This document shows, piece after piece, positions 12,201 through 22,970 of a DNA stretch of 64,000 nt (the stretch's first letter is position 1; the number at the start of each line of letters is the position of its first letter). The stretch covers positions 1-64,000 of the forward strand of contig JAUCBJ010007986.1 in the NCBI GenBank assembly GCA_032718475.1, given 5' to 3'. The notes beneath the pieces were generated by a model. It was not told the origin of the DNA and ran no database searches. It saw only the letters and a list, made by a program, of their open reading frames with translations. The stretch comes from Nemertoderma westbladi. Taxonomy: Eukaryota; Xenacoelomorpha; Nemertodermatida; Nemertodermatidae. Position numbers and translations under genes: made by a program.

Positions 12201-15200
12201 CCGAGAAGGTTGGTTAATTAATGCTTCCGAGAAGGTGTGTTAATTAATGCTTCCGAGAAGGTTGGTTAATTACTGCTTCCGAAAAGGTTGGTTAATTAAT
12301 GCTTCCGAGAAGGTCGGTTAATTAATGTTTCCAAGAAGGTTGGTTAATTAATGCTTCCTTGAAGGTTGGTTAATTAATGCTTCCGAGAAGGTTGGTTAAT
12401 TAATGCTTCCGAGATGGTTGGCTAATTAATGCTTCTGAGAAGGTTGGTTAATTACTGCTTCCGAAAAGGTTGGTTAATTAATGCTTCCGAGAAGGTTGGT
12501 TAATTAATGCTTCTGAGAAGGTTTGTTAATTAATGCTTCCGAGAAGGTTGGTTAATTAATGCTTCCGAGAAGGTTGGTTAATTAATGCTTCCGAGAAGGT
12601 TGGTTAATTAATGCTTTCGAGAAGGTTGATGAAGGTTGGTTAATTATTGCTTCCGAGAAGTTTGGTTAATTAATGCTTCCGAGATGGTTGTTTGTTAATT
12701 AATGCTTCCGAGAAGGTTGGTTAATTAATGCTTCCGAACAGGGTGGTTAATTAATGCTTCCGAGAAGGTTGGTTAATTAATGCTTTCGAGAAGGTTGGTT
12801 AATTAATGCTTCCGAGAAGGTTGATGAAGGTTGGTTAATTATTGCTTCCGAGAAGTTTGGTTAATTAATGCTTCCGAGATGGTTGTTTGTTAATTAATGC
12901 TTCCGAGAAGGTTGGTTAATTAATGCTTCCGAACAGGGTGGTTAATTAATGCTTCCGAGAAGGTTGGTTAATTAATGCTTTCGAGAAGGTTGGTTAATTA
13001 ATGCTTCCGAGAAGGTTGGTTAATTAATGCTTCTGAGAAGGTTGGTTAATTAATGCTTCCGAGAAGGTTGGTTAATTATTGCTTCCGAGAAGGTTGGTTA
13101 ATTAATGCTTCCGAAATTGTTGTTGGTTAATTAGTGCTTCCGAGATGGTTGGTTAATTAATGCTTCCGAGAAGGTTGGTAAATTAATGCTTCCGAGAAGG
13201 TTGGTTAATTAATGCTTCCGAGAAGGTTGGTTAAGTAATGCTTCCGAGAAGGTTGGTTAATTAATGCTTCCGAGAAGGTTGGTTAATTAATTCTTCCGAG
13301 AAGGTTGGTTAATTAATGCTTCTGTGAAGGTTGGTTAATTAATGCTTCCGAGAAGGTTGGTTAATTAATGCTTCCGAGAAGGTTGGTTAAATAATGCTTC
13401 CGAGAAGGTGTGTTAATTATTGCTTCCGAGAAGGTGTGTTAATTAATGCTTCCGAACAGGGTGGTTAATTAATGCTTCCGAGAAGGTTGGTTAATTAATG
13501 CTTTCGAGAAGGTTGGTTAAATAATGCTTCCGAGAAGGTTGGTTAATTAATGCTTCCGAGAAGGTTGGTTAATTAATTCTTCCGAGAAAGTTGGTTAATT
13601 AATGCTTCTGAGAAGGTTGGTTAATTAATGCTTCCGAGAAGGTTGGTTAATTAATGCTTCCGAGAAGGTGTGTTAATTAATGCTTCCGAGAAGGTTGGTT
13701 AATTACTGCTTCCGAAAAGGTTGGTTAATTAATGCTTCCGAGAAGGTCGGTTAATTAATGTTTCCAAGAAGGTTGGTTAATTAATGCTTCCGAGAAGGTT
13801 GGTTAATTAATGCTTCCGAGAAGGTTGGTTAATTAATGCTTCCGAGAAGGTTGGCTAATTAATGCTTCTGAGAAGGTTGGTTAATTACTGCTTCCGAAAA
13901 GGTTGGTTAATTAATGCTTCCGAGAAGGTTGGTTAATTAATGCTTCTGAGAAGGTTTGTTAATTAATGCTTCCGAGAAGGTTGGTTAATTAATGCTTCCG
14001 AGAAGGTTGGTTAATTAATGCTTCCGAGAAGGTTGGTTAATTAATGCTTCTGAGAAGGTTTGTTAATTAATGCTTCCGAGAAGGTTGGTTAATTAATGCT
14101 TCCGAGAAGGTTGGTTAATTAATGCTTCCGAGAAGGTTGGTTAATTAATGCTTTCGAGAAGGTTGGTTAATTAATGCTTCCGAGAAGGTTGGTTAATTAA
14201 TGCTTCTGAGAAGGTTGGTTAATTAATGCTTCCGAGAAGGTAGGTTAAATAATGCTTCCGTGAAGTTTGGTTAATTATTGCTTCCGAGAAGGTTGGTTAA
14301 TTAATGCTTCCGAGAAGGTTGGTTAATTACTGCTTCCGTAAAGGTTGGTTAATTAATGCTTCCGAGAAGGTCGGTTAATGAATGTTTCCAAGAAGGTTGG
14401 TTAATTAATGCTTCCGAGAAGGTTGGTTAATTAATGCTTCCGAGAAGGTTTGTTAATTAATGCTTCCGAGAAGGTTGGTTAATTAATGCTTTCGAGAAGG
14501 TTGGTTAATTAATGCTTCCGAGAAGGTTGGTTAATTAATGCTTCCGAGATGGTTGTTGGTTAATTAATGCTTCCGAGATGGTTGGTTAATTAATGCTTCC
14601 GAGAAAGTTGGTTAATTAATGCTTCCGAGAAGGTTGGTTAATTAATGCTTCCGAGAAGGTTGGTTAATTAATGCTTCCGAGAAGGTTGGTTAATTATTGC
14701 TTCCGAGAAGGTTGGTTAATTAATGCTTCCGTGTAGGTTGGTTAATTATTGCTTCCGAGAAGGTTGGTTAATTAATGCTTCCGAGAAGGTTGGTTAATTA
14801 TTGCTTCCGAGAAGGTTGGTTAATTATTGCTTCCGAGAAGGTTGGTTAATTAATGCTCCCGAGAAGGTTGGTTAATTATTGCTTCTGAGAAGGTTGGTTA
14901 ATTAATGCTTCGGAGATGGTTGTTGGTTAATTAATTCTTCCGAGAAGGTTGGTTAATTAATGCTTCCGCGAAGGTTGGTTAATTAATGCTTCCGAACAGG
15001 GTGGTTAATTAATGCTTCCGAGAAGGTTGGTTAATTAATGCTTCCGAGAAGGTTGGTTAATTAATGCTTCCGAGAAGGTTGGTTAATTAATGCTTCCGAG
15101 AAGGTTGGTTAATTAATGCTTTCGAGAAGGTTGGTTAATTAATGCTTCCGAGAAGGTTGGTTAATTAATGCTTCCGAGAAGGTTGGTTAATTAATGCTTC

Positions 15201-16024
15201 CGAGAAGGTTGGTTAATTATTGCTTCCGAGAAGGTTGGTTAATTAATGCTTCCGAGATGGTTGTTGGTTAATTAATGCTTCCGAGATGATTGGTTAATTA
15301 ATGCTTCCGAGAAGGTTGGTTAATTAATACTTCCGAGAAGGTTGGTTAATTAATGCTTCCGAGAAAGTTGGTTAATTAATGCTTCCAAGAAGGATGGTTA
15401 ATTATTGCTTCCGAGAAGGTTGGTTAATTAATGCTTCCGAGAAGGTTGGTTAATTATTGCTTCCGAGAAGGTTGGTTAATTATTGCTTCCGAGAAGGTGT
15501 GTTAATTATTGCTTCCGAGAAGGTTGGTTAATTATTGCTTCTGAGAAGGTTGGTTAATTAATGCTTCCGAGATGGTTGTTGGTTAATTAATTCTTCCGAG
15601 AAGGTTTGTTAATTAATGCTTCCGCGAAGGTTGGTTATTTAATGCTTCCGAACAGGGTGGTTGTTTAATGCTTCCGAACAGGGTGGTTAATTAATGCTTA
15701 CGAGAAGGTTGGTTAATTAATGCTTCCGAGAAGGTTGGTTAATTAATGCTTCCGAGAAGGTTTGTTAATTAATGCTTCCGAGAAGGTTGGTTAATTAATG
15801 CTTCCGATGAGGTTGGTTAATTAATGCTTCCGAGAAGGTTGGTTAATTAATGCTTCCGAGAAGGTTGGTTAATTAATGCTTCCGAGAAGGTTGGTTAATT
15901 AATGCTTCCGAGAAGGTTGGTTAATTAATGCTTCCGAGAAGGTTGGTTAATTAATGCTTCCGAGAAGGTTGGTTAATTAATTCTTCCGAGAAGGTTGGTT
16001 AATTAATTCTTCCGAGAAGGTTGG
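282..16024 (+). repeat. M1: 26-bp minisatellite built from the KH8 exon end and its 5' splice site
   Basis: About 600 head-to-tail units fill nearly all of intron 1. The first unit starts inside the coding exon: its exonic part is GCTTCCGAGAAG (12 bases) and its intronic part starts gttggttaatt (14 bases). Every unit therefore carries a copy of the exon end and of the AAG/gttggt donor. Variants include GCGAAG/tttgg, GATGAG, GAACAG/ggtgg, GAGAAG/gtgtg and ttaattactg. Blocks of variants recur in the same order, showing segmental duplication within the array. Each unit has TAA in frame just after the donor, so reading into the array stops translation at once. No spacers of CRISPR type are present. 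Confidence 0.97.
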
Positions 16025-16208
16025 CCTTTGCTTTCCTAACTTCTATGCCATTTTTGCTACTCTCTATCCATGACCCAAGCTACTGGAAGTCGTTCACCTT
16101 TCTTAGTTGATTATAATCTGCTAAGTTGATAAATCGATTTCTCCAGGGCACCAGAATTCCTTAGACTATTTGGAAAAAATCCCCAACATTTTATATAATT
16201 ATTTTCAG

Positions 16209-16430
16209 GAACTAGCCAATCACACGACTGTAGTCAAGGCCAACGCGGGCCTCCACAAATTCCTAATAGGGAAGGGAGGCAGTTATATCAGAGATCTGCG
16301 CATGCGCAGCAACGTTCGTATTGTGTTTCCCTCCAATGGCGATGAAGACAAGGAAACCATCACTCTGATTGGTCATCGGGATTCCATTGACAAGGCGAAG
16401 AAAGAATTGGAGGAGAAATTGGAAGAACTG
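16209..16430 (+). CDS. HDLBP: Vigilin exon encoding KH9
   Basis: Internal exon of 74 codons, phase 0 at both ends, between acceptor ttattttcag/GAA and donor GAACTG/gttagt. It encodes one KH domain: GLHKFLIGKGGSYIRD with loop GKGG, then VRIVFPSNGDED, ETITLIGH and DKAKKELEEKLEEL. The order HKFLIGKGG, R-IFP, then KELE matches vertebrate vigilin KH9. It joins in frame to the KH8 exon and to the KH10 exon (EEL then KNITEE). A longer open frame extends upstream to 16170, but the acceptor at 16207-16208 fits the protein alignment, so that extension is intronic. Confidence 0.93.
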
Positions 16431-16455
16431 GTTAGTCTATAATCTCTTACTGTAT

Positions 16456-16548
16456 GTGGGGCGAGCCACGAAGTTGGCGGAGCCTTAGCGAATTGACACT
16501 GTTAGGGGGTGGGTCAATTTATGCAAATAGTTGTCGTCGTCGTCGTTG

Positions 16549-16580
<32 letters not shown>

Positions 16581-16960
16581 GTCGTTACGATTTTGACATG
16601 CTAATAACTTTGTCGGATTTAAAGCTGCCAAGTTGAAAATTTGTAGGTATCAATATGAGCAAAAGTTGAGATTTTTGAGAGACTTTCAGACACCATCAGT
16701 GCAATGGTCTCCCGCTAGAGGGCCACATGTCTAAACATTAAATGCCCTCCCATTTCTTTGCTTTTAATCCGTTTAAGCTGAAACTTGGCAGATATGTATT
16801 AGACCATTAGCTGTGACTTTCAAAGGAGGCGAATCCATCTGCAGTTCTCCAGTCTGCCGCTAGAGGGCCAACGTGACTATTTGCATAAATTGACCTACCC
16901 CCTAACAGTGTCAATTCGCTAAGGCTCTGCCAACTTCGTGCTGCGCGAAGTCCCCACTTC
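16456..16960. mobile_element. MITE-like element with terminal inverted repeats of about 75 bp
   Basis: The left arm (about 16456-16530) and right arm (about 16873-16960) are near-perfect reverse complements. Shared landmarks are ACGAAGTTGG, GCCTTAGCGAATTGACAC, TGTTAGGGGG and TTTATGCAAATAGT. The middle, about 340 bp, is non-coding and contains two copies of CCGCTAGAGGGCCA. No transposase is encoded, so it is called a non-autonomous DNA transposon. No convincing target-site duplication is visible, so the family and exact ends are uncertain. It lies 25 bases after the KH9 donor. Confidence 0.7.
16532..16585 (+). repeat. (GTC)n trinucleotide microsatellite inside the MITE
   Basis: An interrupted GTC run of about 54 bp at the inner edge of the left terminal inverted repeat. 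The right inverted repeat has no such run, so the microsatellite grew or was gained after the element formed. The open frame over it (arginine-rich) is an artefact. Confidence 0.9.
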
Positions 16961-16984
16961 GTGTTTGTTTTATATAACATTGAA

Positions 16985-17441
16985 GCTGTATTCTTTCATA
17001 ATATTTCCGGTGTAGAAGAACTTTAGAACTTTATTCCCAACTGTTTCCCCTGTAGAAGAACGTTATGACTTTATTCCAAACTGGTTCCCTATGTAGAAGA
17101 ACATTATAACTTTATTCCCAACTGTTACCCTTTGTAGAAGAACTTTATAACTTTATTCCCAACTGTTTCCCTTTGTAGAAGAACTTTAGAACTTTATTCC
17201 AAACTGGTTCCCCATGTAGAAGAACTTTATAACTTTATTCCCAACTGTTACCCTTTGTAGAAGAACTTTATAACTTTATTCCCAACTGTTTCCCTTTGTA
17301 GAAGAACTTTAGAACTTTATTCCAAACTGGTTCCCCATGTAGAAGAACTTTATAACTTTATTCCAAACTGTTTCCCTATGTAGAAGAACTTTATAACTTT
17401 ATTCCCAACTGTTACCCTTTGTAGAAGAACTTTATAACTTT
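16985..17441 (+). repeat. M2, left part: 41-bp minisatellite carrying a 3' splice site module
   Basis: Eleven units of period 41, each ending in a pyrimidine tract and TGTAG (tttccctttgtag) followed by AAGAAC. The same layout, tttccctttgtag/AAGAACATTA, is the true acceptor of the KH10 exon at 48134/48135. Each unit also has a branch-point-like TATAAC about 27 bases before its AG. The first unit is diverged (ttccggtgtag). The array breaks off at 17441 where the LTR of BEL copy 1 begins, and resumes at 47989. Confidence 0.93.
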
Positions 17442-18883
17442 TGTTGCCGTTATTCCCGACACCATGGGGGAAAAACGCCGATGCTGGAGGCGGAACTTTT
17501 CAGACCACGGAATCCCGGCCAGTCACCGGATATTGGTAGTGGAGAAGGAATACGTTCTTAAATGCAAGATTGCGGTTGAGGAAAAGCTGCATTGGTTGGA
17601 TATACTCTTTAATGTAACTTCCCTACAGTTGAACCTTGATTGAGAATAAGTTGGGCTTCCCCAAACCAATATAAACCAAATATTCACAATAATTATAACA
17701 CGACTGTACGCTCAGATTTTAGCCTAACTAATGTTCCCCAATTTTCCCCCGGTCCTAGTCTCGGTACCGTAGTGTCGGTGTCGGTCGACCCTATACCGTG
17801 TCTGTCCCACCCTTCCCGAACCCCGAAGGGATCGGTCATCAGGAACCAGTACGGCTTGGCTAAGGGTTGGTCCAGTCGGTAGACCCGGTTGCGTGTCCGT
17901 CCCACCCTTCCCGAACCCCGAAGGGATTGATCATCAGGAACCAGTACGGCTTAGCTAGGGGTCTGTCATGTTGGTGGACCCGTTCGCGTGTCCGTCCCAC
18001 CCTTCCCCCACCCCGAAGGGATCGGTCATGAACCAGTACGGCTTGGCTAGGGGTCTGTCGGTTCATCACAGGGACCCAACCACCTAGGCTTTCCGAGTCC
18101 TTATTCAGGCTCGTAGTCGCTTCGGCAGCCGAGAAGCTGCTCCGAACAGTCGGTAGGCCAGTAGAGTCCAGTCCTTTGTCTTTCGACCCCGTTGCGTGTC
18201 CGTCCCACCCTTCCCTCACCCCGAAGGGATCGGTCAGGAACCAGTACGGCTTGGCAAGGGGGTCTGTCAGCCCGTCGTGAGCCCCAACGGTTGGTGGTTT
18301 TCTGAGTCCTTATTCAGGCTCGTACTAACGCCGGTTGTGGAACCCTCTTCAGGAAGGCAGTCCTCGTCGAACCCTTCCCCCGTTAGTTGGTCGACCCGTT
18401 CACGTGTCCATCCCACCCTTCCCTAACCCCGAAGGGATCGGTCAGGAACCAGTACGGCTTGGCTAGGGGTCTGTCGTCGGTTCCCGTCGCAAATCCCTGA
18501 CACAAGCAGCAGACTTTCCGATGTGCTTTTCAGGCTCGTAATAACTGCTGTTGGCCAGGGACCGCTAAGGGCAGTCCTTGTCCTTTAGACCTAGCGAGTT
18601 ACCAAATCCACCTCTACAGGCAGCAGGAAGTTGGCTAGGCCTAATAGTAATCAGGCAAACCTGAATACTGCTTAACTTTTCCTCCCACCCCTGGCCCTTA
18701 AATACATAAAATGAGTTCCATACCCCGTAAGTCGCCCCAATATTCGCCCATAAATCACCCCCAGTTCATTGAATGTGCCCAAATCCCATGTTCCCGCACC
18801 CAGTAGTGATATCGGAATATTCATTTAAAGTAAATCCAAAAAATATTCAACTCGCGTTAGGAAAAGTTGAAATACCGCGAACA
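17442..18883 (-). mobile_element. LTR of BEL/Pao copy 1 (3' LTR)
   Basis: Read on the - strand the block begins TGTTCGCGG at 18883, just after a polypurine tract (GGGGGGGA at about 18885-18892), and ends CGGCAACA at 17442, where it abuts the minisatellite. TG...CA ends, the tract and the position downstream of the accessory ORF fit a 3' LTR of 1,442 bp. No second LTR copy is seen at the other side of the insertion and no 5-bp duplication can be matched, so the element is incomplete. Confidence 0.6.
17800..18480. repeat. Five diverged tandem repeats inside the BEL1 LTR
   Basis: TCCCACCCTTCCC recurs at about 17807, 17900, 17995, 18203 and 18413, each followed by a CCCCGAAGGGAT block and by ACCAGTACGGCTT. 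Spacing is about 93, 95, 208 and 210 bp, so two unit lengths coexist. Open frames here are by-products of the repeat. Confidence 0.85.
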
Positions 18884-19062
18884 GTCCCCCCCAATGACCT
18901 TCGTGAGGTCTATCGGTAGATCGAGTTTGCGTAGGTCATTTCCCGTATAAAAACCCAAAATTTTAATATTGCATAGTCTTGATTAATTTGGCCTAGAGTT
19001 AGTTTATGTAAATATATAGAAATAAATGTTTGATATAAATGTTCCTGGAATATCCTGGTCCT

Positions 19063-19896
19063 TTACTTCTTACTCCGATACGCTTTTCTCCTCTTCGCCC
19101 GTCGACTCTCGTCGATAGCCAGTGCTGGTAGGGGAGCGTTGACATCCATCGTGAGCAATGATTCAGCTTGTCGCCTGGCAGCTCTTCCTTTCGATAGTAG
19201 CGGGATCATATCTGTCCGTCGTTCCAACTCGGTGTTGTGTGCCTCTAGGAACCACTTTCCGTCACCCAACTCTTCTTTATATGAATACAAACGCCTAAGG
19301 ATCTCGAATGGGCCGAATAGTCCGGCGCTTAGCAACAGATCCACGTAATGGAATGGTAGCATCGCTGTCGTATGGAGGCGCTCCGGGAACGAAAAATACC
19401 CGCACGCCATCTCTTGCGCGATATTCCGAGTGTTTCTCCGTACTTTGGTCTTTACGTGGCTGTTTGCGTAGGTTTCGAACATGACCATATTCCCCATAGC
19501 GGTTACATCCTTCGTGGGACACTTTATATTACAGCGGGGGCTAGCGGAATGTCCATGGAAACCGCATGTTGTGCAGAGGTTATAAAGGATCGGACAGACT
19601 GAAACATCATGGCCCGATACCGCGCAATAGGGACAATAAAGTATCCCGAGGAGCTGGAGGCACGAATCGGTAACCCGATTTCTTCTACCGCGTGGGCACT
19701 GCTCTGAACCGCAGTTTCCGCACACCTCCAACTGCATCTCCCGGCCGCAGAATATCGGAATCGGGACGCCGACGTAATACTCGAGTCGTCGGTCGCTCTT
19801 TTGTATATTTGCTGTGGCCGGTAGCCCGCGAAAAGCTGGGCTTTGGCGTAGTAGGTTCTCGTTTCGATAACCTTCTTTATGTCCTGCCGGTCTCAT
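19063..19896 (-). pseudogene. BEL1 accessory ORF, zinc-binding C-terminal part
   Basis: 277 codons ending in TAA. The region is cysteine/histidine rich: CGNCGSEQCPRG, then ILYCPYCAVSGHDVSVCP, then CTTCGFHGHSASPRC. This is a zinc-ribbon-like part followed by two zinc-knuckle-like parts with GH spacing. The basic tail (RRAKRRKAYRSKK) could bind nucleic acid or direct nuclear entry. It lies in the same frame as the exonuclease-like part upstream, separated by one TGA and nine codons, so the two may have been one protein. BEL copy 2 has a diverged homologue at 39433-40690 with the same Cys/His order and the same downstream pattern (FSFP, a P-[FY]-x-Y stretch, GP, then a Trp). The family is not one I recognise. 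Confidence 0.6.
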
Positions 19897-19923
19897 TTCG
19901 GATGACCGTTTCTGGCGGTGGAT

Positions 19924-21663
19924 TCATTCGGTCTGCTTGGTGTACCATCGAGTAAGTCGAATAGGATCCTGAGGAACGGAAGGTGTAGTTGCCACCGTTG
20001 GTCGGCGAAGAGGTGCCGTGGTTTTCGATGGAGGGATTCCGAGGAGATCTTCGGGAGTTGGCGCAGCTCTGGGACCCTTTTCGACCAGTATCGCTGAGCG
20101 GGTCCGCTGGGTGCTGGTACTCAGTATCTCCGAGGACCAGTCTTTGCCCCCCGGGAACGGATATGGGGATAACCTTTGACATATGTCGCCAAAGTCGTTC
20201 AGCGCGAAGGTAGCTACTGACTCCCTCGCAGGGCTACCAGAGCCAAGTGGGGTGGAAACGCCTGCTTCCATCGCAGGTTCGGCCGAGGCGACCCATTTGG
20301 CTGCCGGTTCGTACGTGATTTCCGGATCGAGTTGTCGCTTTGGGGTGGAGAGTAGAACACCTTCCTGTAACCATAATTCCTCCCCCTCCGAAGAAATCAG
20401 TGGTTCCTCCGCACCGAGGAGATCGGTAATCGTAGGGATGTCGAACGGCCCATTCTCGTCCCAGGAAGCGATGATGGTGAGCGTTTTTGTCTCTCCCGGT
20501 GAAATATTCTCAACCGCTTTGAACGCGTGGTTGATAACTTTGTTCCACTCGTAGTCGATAAAGGATCTGGGAACCGCCGTAATGAGATTATCAAGAGTTT
20601 TATAGATAAACTTTGCAATGGTGTATGATTCCATAATGACGTAGATGTAGTTCCATCGCTCCAGATTCTCCCACTTGTGGTGGATTGTCCACTTTCTTTC
20701 AACGTCCTTCAATCGATTCTCTCGCTCGCTCTTTATCTCCAATCCCGGGTATCCACCATATATCTTATTATAGTCCTGGAATTTCTGGGGTTTAAAGTCT
20801 ATGCCGCCGTTTAGCACGGCGAGGTAGCCGATACCGGATTTTGTCTGTCTCACCTCTCGGAATCCTCGCATGAATTTGGCGGATCGTAACCAGGCTAATA
20901 GCGTTTGGGTGTCGATACAGTGACTAATGGCGTTGAGATCTTCTCGACGGTTTCTTCCAAAGGGAGCGTTTGCATAGTCGTTTCAGACGTCCGCCTTTAT
21001 ATCCGACCCGATTTTAATGATGTCGTAGTCGAACAGGATCTTTTGGATCTCAGGTGGTAGTAGCCAGATTGCTCCGGCTGTCCGCACCTCCTGTTTGGGT
21101 GTTGGAAATATTCGACATACCAACACCAAACCGTCCAGGGTACCGAGGACGATGACCAAGGATCGACTGTATTCCTTCGTCCCATACTTCTCCTGGTAGT
21201 CGTCACGATTCTGGATAATTGATATACTTTCCTCTCGCAGCGTCGCCGTACACTCCGCTAGGTTTTCCCAATGGGCGAGGTACGTACTCTTGTCGTCGAC
21301 GAAACTTTGACATTGCGCCAACGTAATCGCTTTCGAGGTGGGCGTCGCGTTTCCCTCATTGTCGTATATCAAACATCGGGATTTGTAGATGCTTTGCCAG
21401 AACGTTTCCCCGTACGACAACTCATCCCCTCCGGTTGCCTTTGCGTTCCGAGTTCTTTTCAGTCTTGTACTAGCATCGGACAACCGGAGGTCTCGTAGAT
21501 TCTGGGAATCCGGTTCCTCTCGCCCGGAGAACTTGACGACTCGCACATTCTCATTTATCAGGGCGTTCCATTTAGTATCAAAGTTAGGGGATCCAGGTTG
21601 TGGATATTCCAGTAAATCTATCGTATTACGTAGTTCGCCGATAATTTGGCGATTTGGGTCCAT
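19924..21663 (-). pseudogene. BEL1 accessory ORF, putative 3'-5' exonuclease-like part
   Basis: Open from ATG at 21663 for 580 codons, with one in-frame TGA at 20983-20985 and a TGA at the end. ETFWQSIYKSRCLIYDNE and IIKIGSDIKADV recur in BEL copy 2 as a matching FGQSL...MLIYDNE stretch and IIKIGSGIGADLLQDF. The second resembles the ExoII region of DEDD exonucleases (K-[IV]-G-x-x-I-x-x-D-[LV]). Later, GIGYLAVLNGGIDFKP and YIYVIMESYTIAKFIY sit where such enzymes have their Gly-Leu and Y-x-x-x-D segments, but the usual aspartates are not all present. The C-terminal 200 residues are Pro/Ser/Thr-rich linker. Its place is downstream of integrase, where env-like genes sit in some LTR elements. Exonuclease function is inference from pattern only. 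Confidence 0.45.
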
Positions 21664-22970
21664 ATTTCGATTATGTCCATTGCAAATTTACGTCAGTTAA
21701 TTATAAATCCAGAAAGTCTGATACTATAGTGACTGCAGAATAATTCAGTTTATTTGTAATTCAGTTTATTAAATATCATTGTTATATAGGCATCTAACAT
21801 CTTATTGCTAATACATTCAGCATTTACAGTTACTATAGCTATACATTAATATCCAACCAGTTTTGACTTTTTATGTCCTCTTCTTTCTTCCAATTCTTTT
21901 CATTCTACATTTTATACATTTTTTTTGTCTTTTTTCATTTCTCATTTATTACTCATTGTACATTTCATTATTTCATCACATATTTTATCATTTATTTCCA
22001 CCATTTATTTCACATTTCATTTATTTCCATTTCATCATTGGGATTATAGCCCCCCGGCTTTCATCATTTGTTATAAGCGCAGCACCAGGGTGCGCATCAT
22101 TACAATTGCATCATCATACGTGTCATCATTCGGTTTTAGTAGTGTCGTCTGTTTCTTTTCATCGTTTCCAACTACATTCAATCATCTTCTTTGGTAAATT
22201 TTCGTTGTGGAAGGGGTGTTACGCGACAATCTGGGATCTACAGCTGTGCTAGTTACACCGCCTACGCCCCAAACTGCACACGTAATGGACAATGAAGACG
22301 CTGGAAGTGAAGTCACGTGGAATGCACCAGGGACCCACCAGAATAACACTCCCAACAACATAAAGCTCAGCCGACGAAGTCATATGGGATGGGGTTACGC
22401 AACATTCTGGGATCTACAGCTGGACTAGTTACACCGCCTACGCCCCAAAATCCACGCAACGGTCCCACCAGAATAACGCAAATGAGAAACATAAAACCTC
22501 TATCGACGAAGTCATGTGGATGCACCATGGACCCACCAGAATAATGGGATAGAGGGGGTGTTGCGCGGCAATCCGGGATCTACAGCTGGACTAGTTACAC
22601 CACCTACACCCCAAACTGCACACACAACGGACAACATAACATAATACAATGGATACAATGAATTCCACTTCAAATCTTTACCATTTCCAATAATCCAATG
22701 TCGTTGGTTCCGATGACCAAAATCAGGGTAAACAATACATAAACGACCCTGCATCAGTTGAAACATCTGCAGGGTGACGCTGGACTCCACATAACACACG
22801 AGGAAACACAAATACCATTGCGTGGTTACAGTTGGTTTAAGGGGGGTCCAATATCATTGTCGATAAATCACAGTTTAAAGAGTTTGTCAACAGGATGAGA
22901 AGGGTTTAAACGGGTTTATCATTGTCACCAATGTCTGCAGCAGGATCCGGAGTAGGGAACTTATCACCTC
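21664..22970. other. Non-coding spacer of BEL1 between integrase and accessory ORF
   Basis: No supported gene. 21863-22060 is a T/C-rich low-complexity tract rich in TTTCAT, which creates artefactual hydrophobic frames on the + strand. 22210-22640 holds three repeats described separately. The remainder shows nothing recognisable. Confidence 0.6.
22210..22640. repeat. Three tandem repeats of about 170-180 bp in the BEL1 spacer
   Basis: GGGATCTACAGCTG followed by CTAGTTACACC and ACGCCCCAAA (or ACACCCCAAA) recurs at about 22227, 22409 and 22577. The CCCACCAGAATAA block lies between copies. The copies are diverged and differ in length by internal deletions. Confidence 0.85.

Noticed and set aside
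282-16024. CRISPR-like array
   Set aside because: Units are head-to-tail with no unique spacers, and the DNA is from an animal; it is a minisatellite.
16454-16636. Arginine-rich small protein
   Set aside because: Produced by the (GTC)n microsatellite in the MITE.
17640-18426. Several open frames of 70-119 codons on both strands
   Set aside because: They overlie the tandem repeats of the BEL1 LTR and overlap each other; no domain signal.
21863-22252. Hydrophobic membrane protein on the + strand
   Set aside because: It arises from a T/C-rich low-complexity tract; no conserved pattern, and it lies antisense inside the BEL1 spacer.
22512-22811. Env-like or secreted protein on the - strand
   Set aside because: A short frame with a hydrophobic start over the three-copy spacer repeat; no cysteine pattern or fusion-type features.
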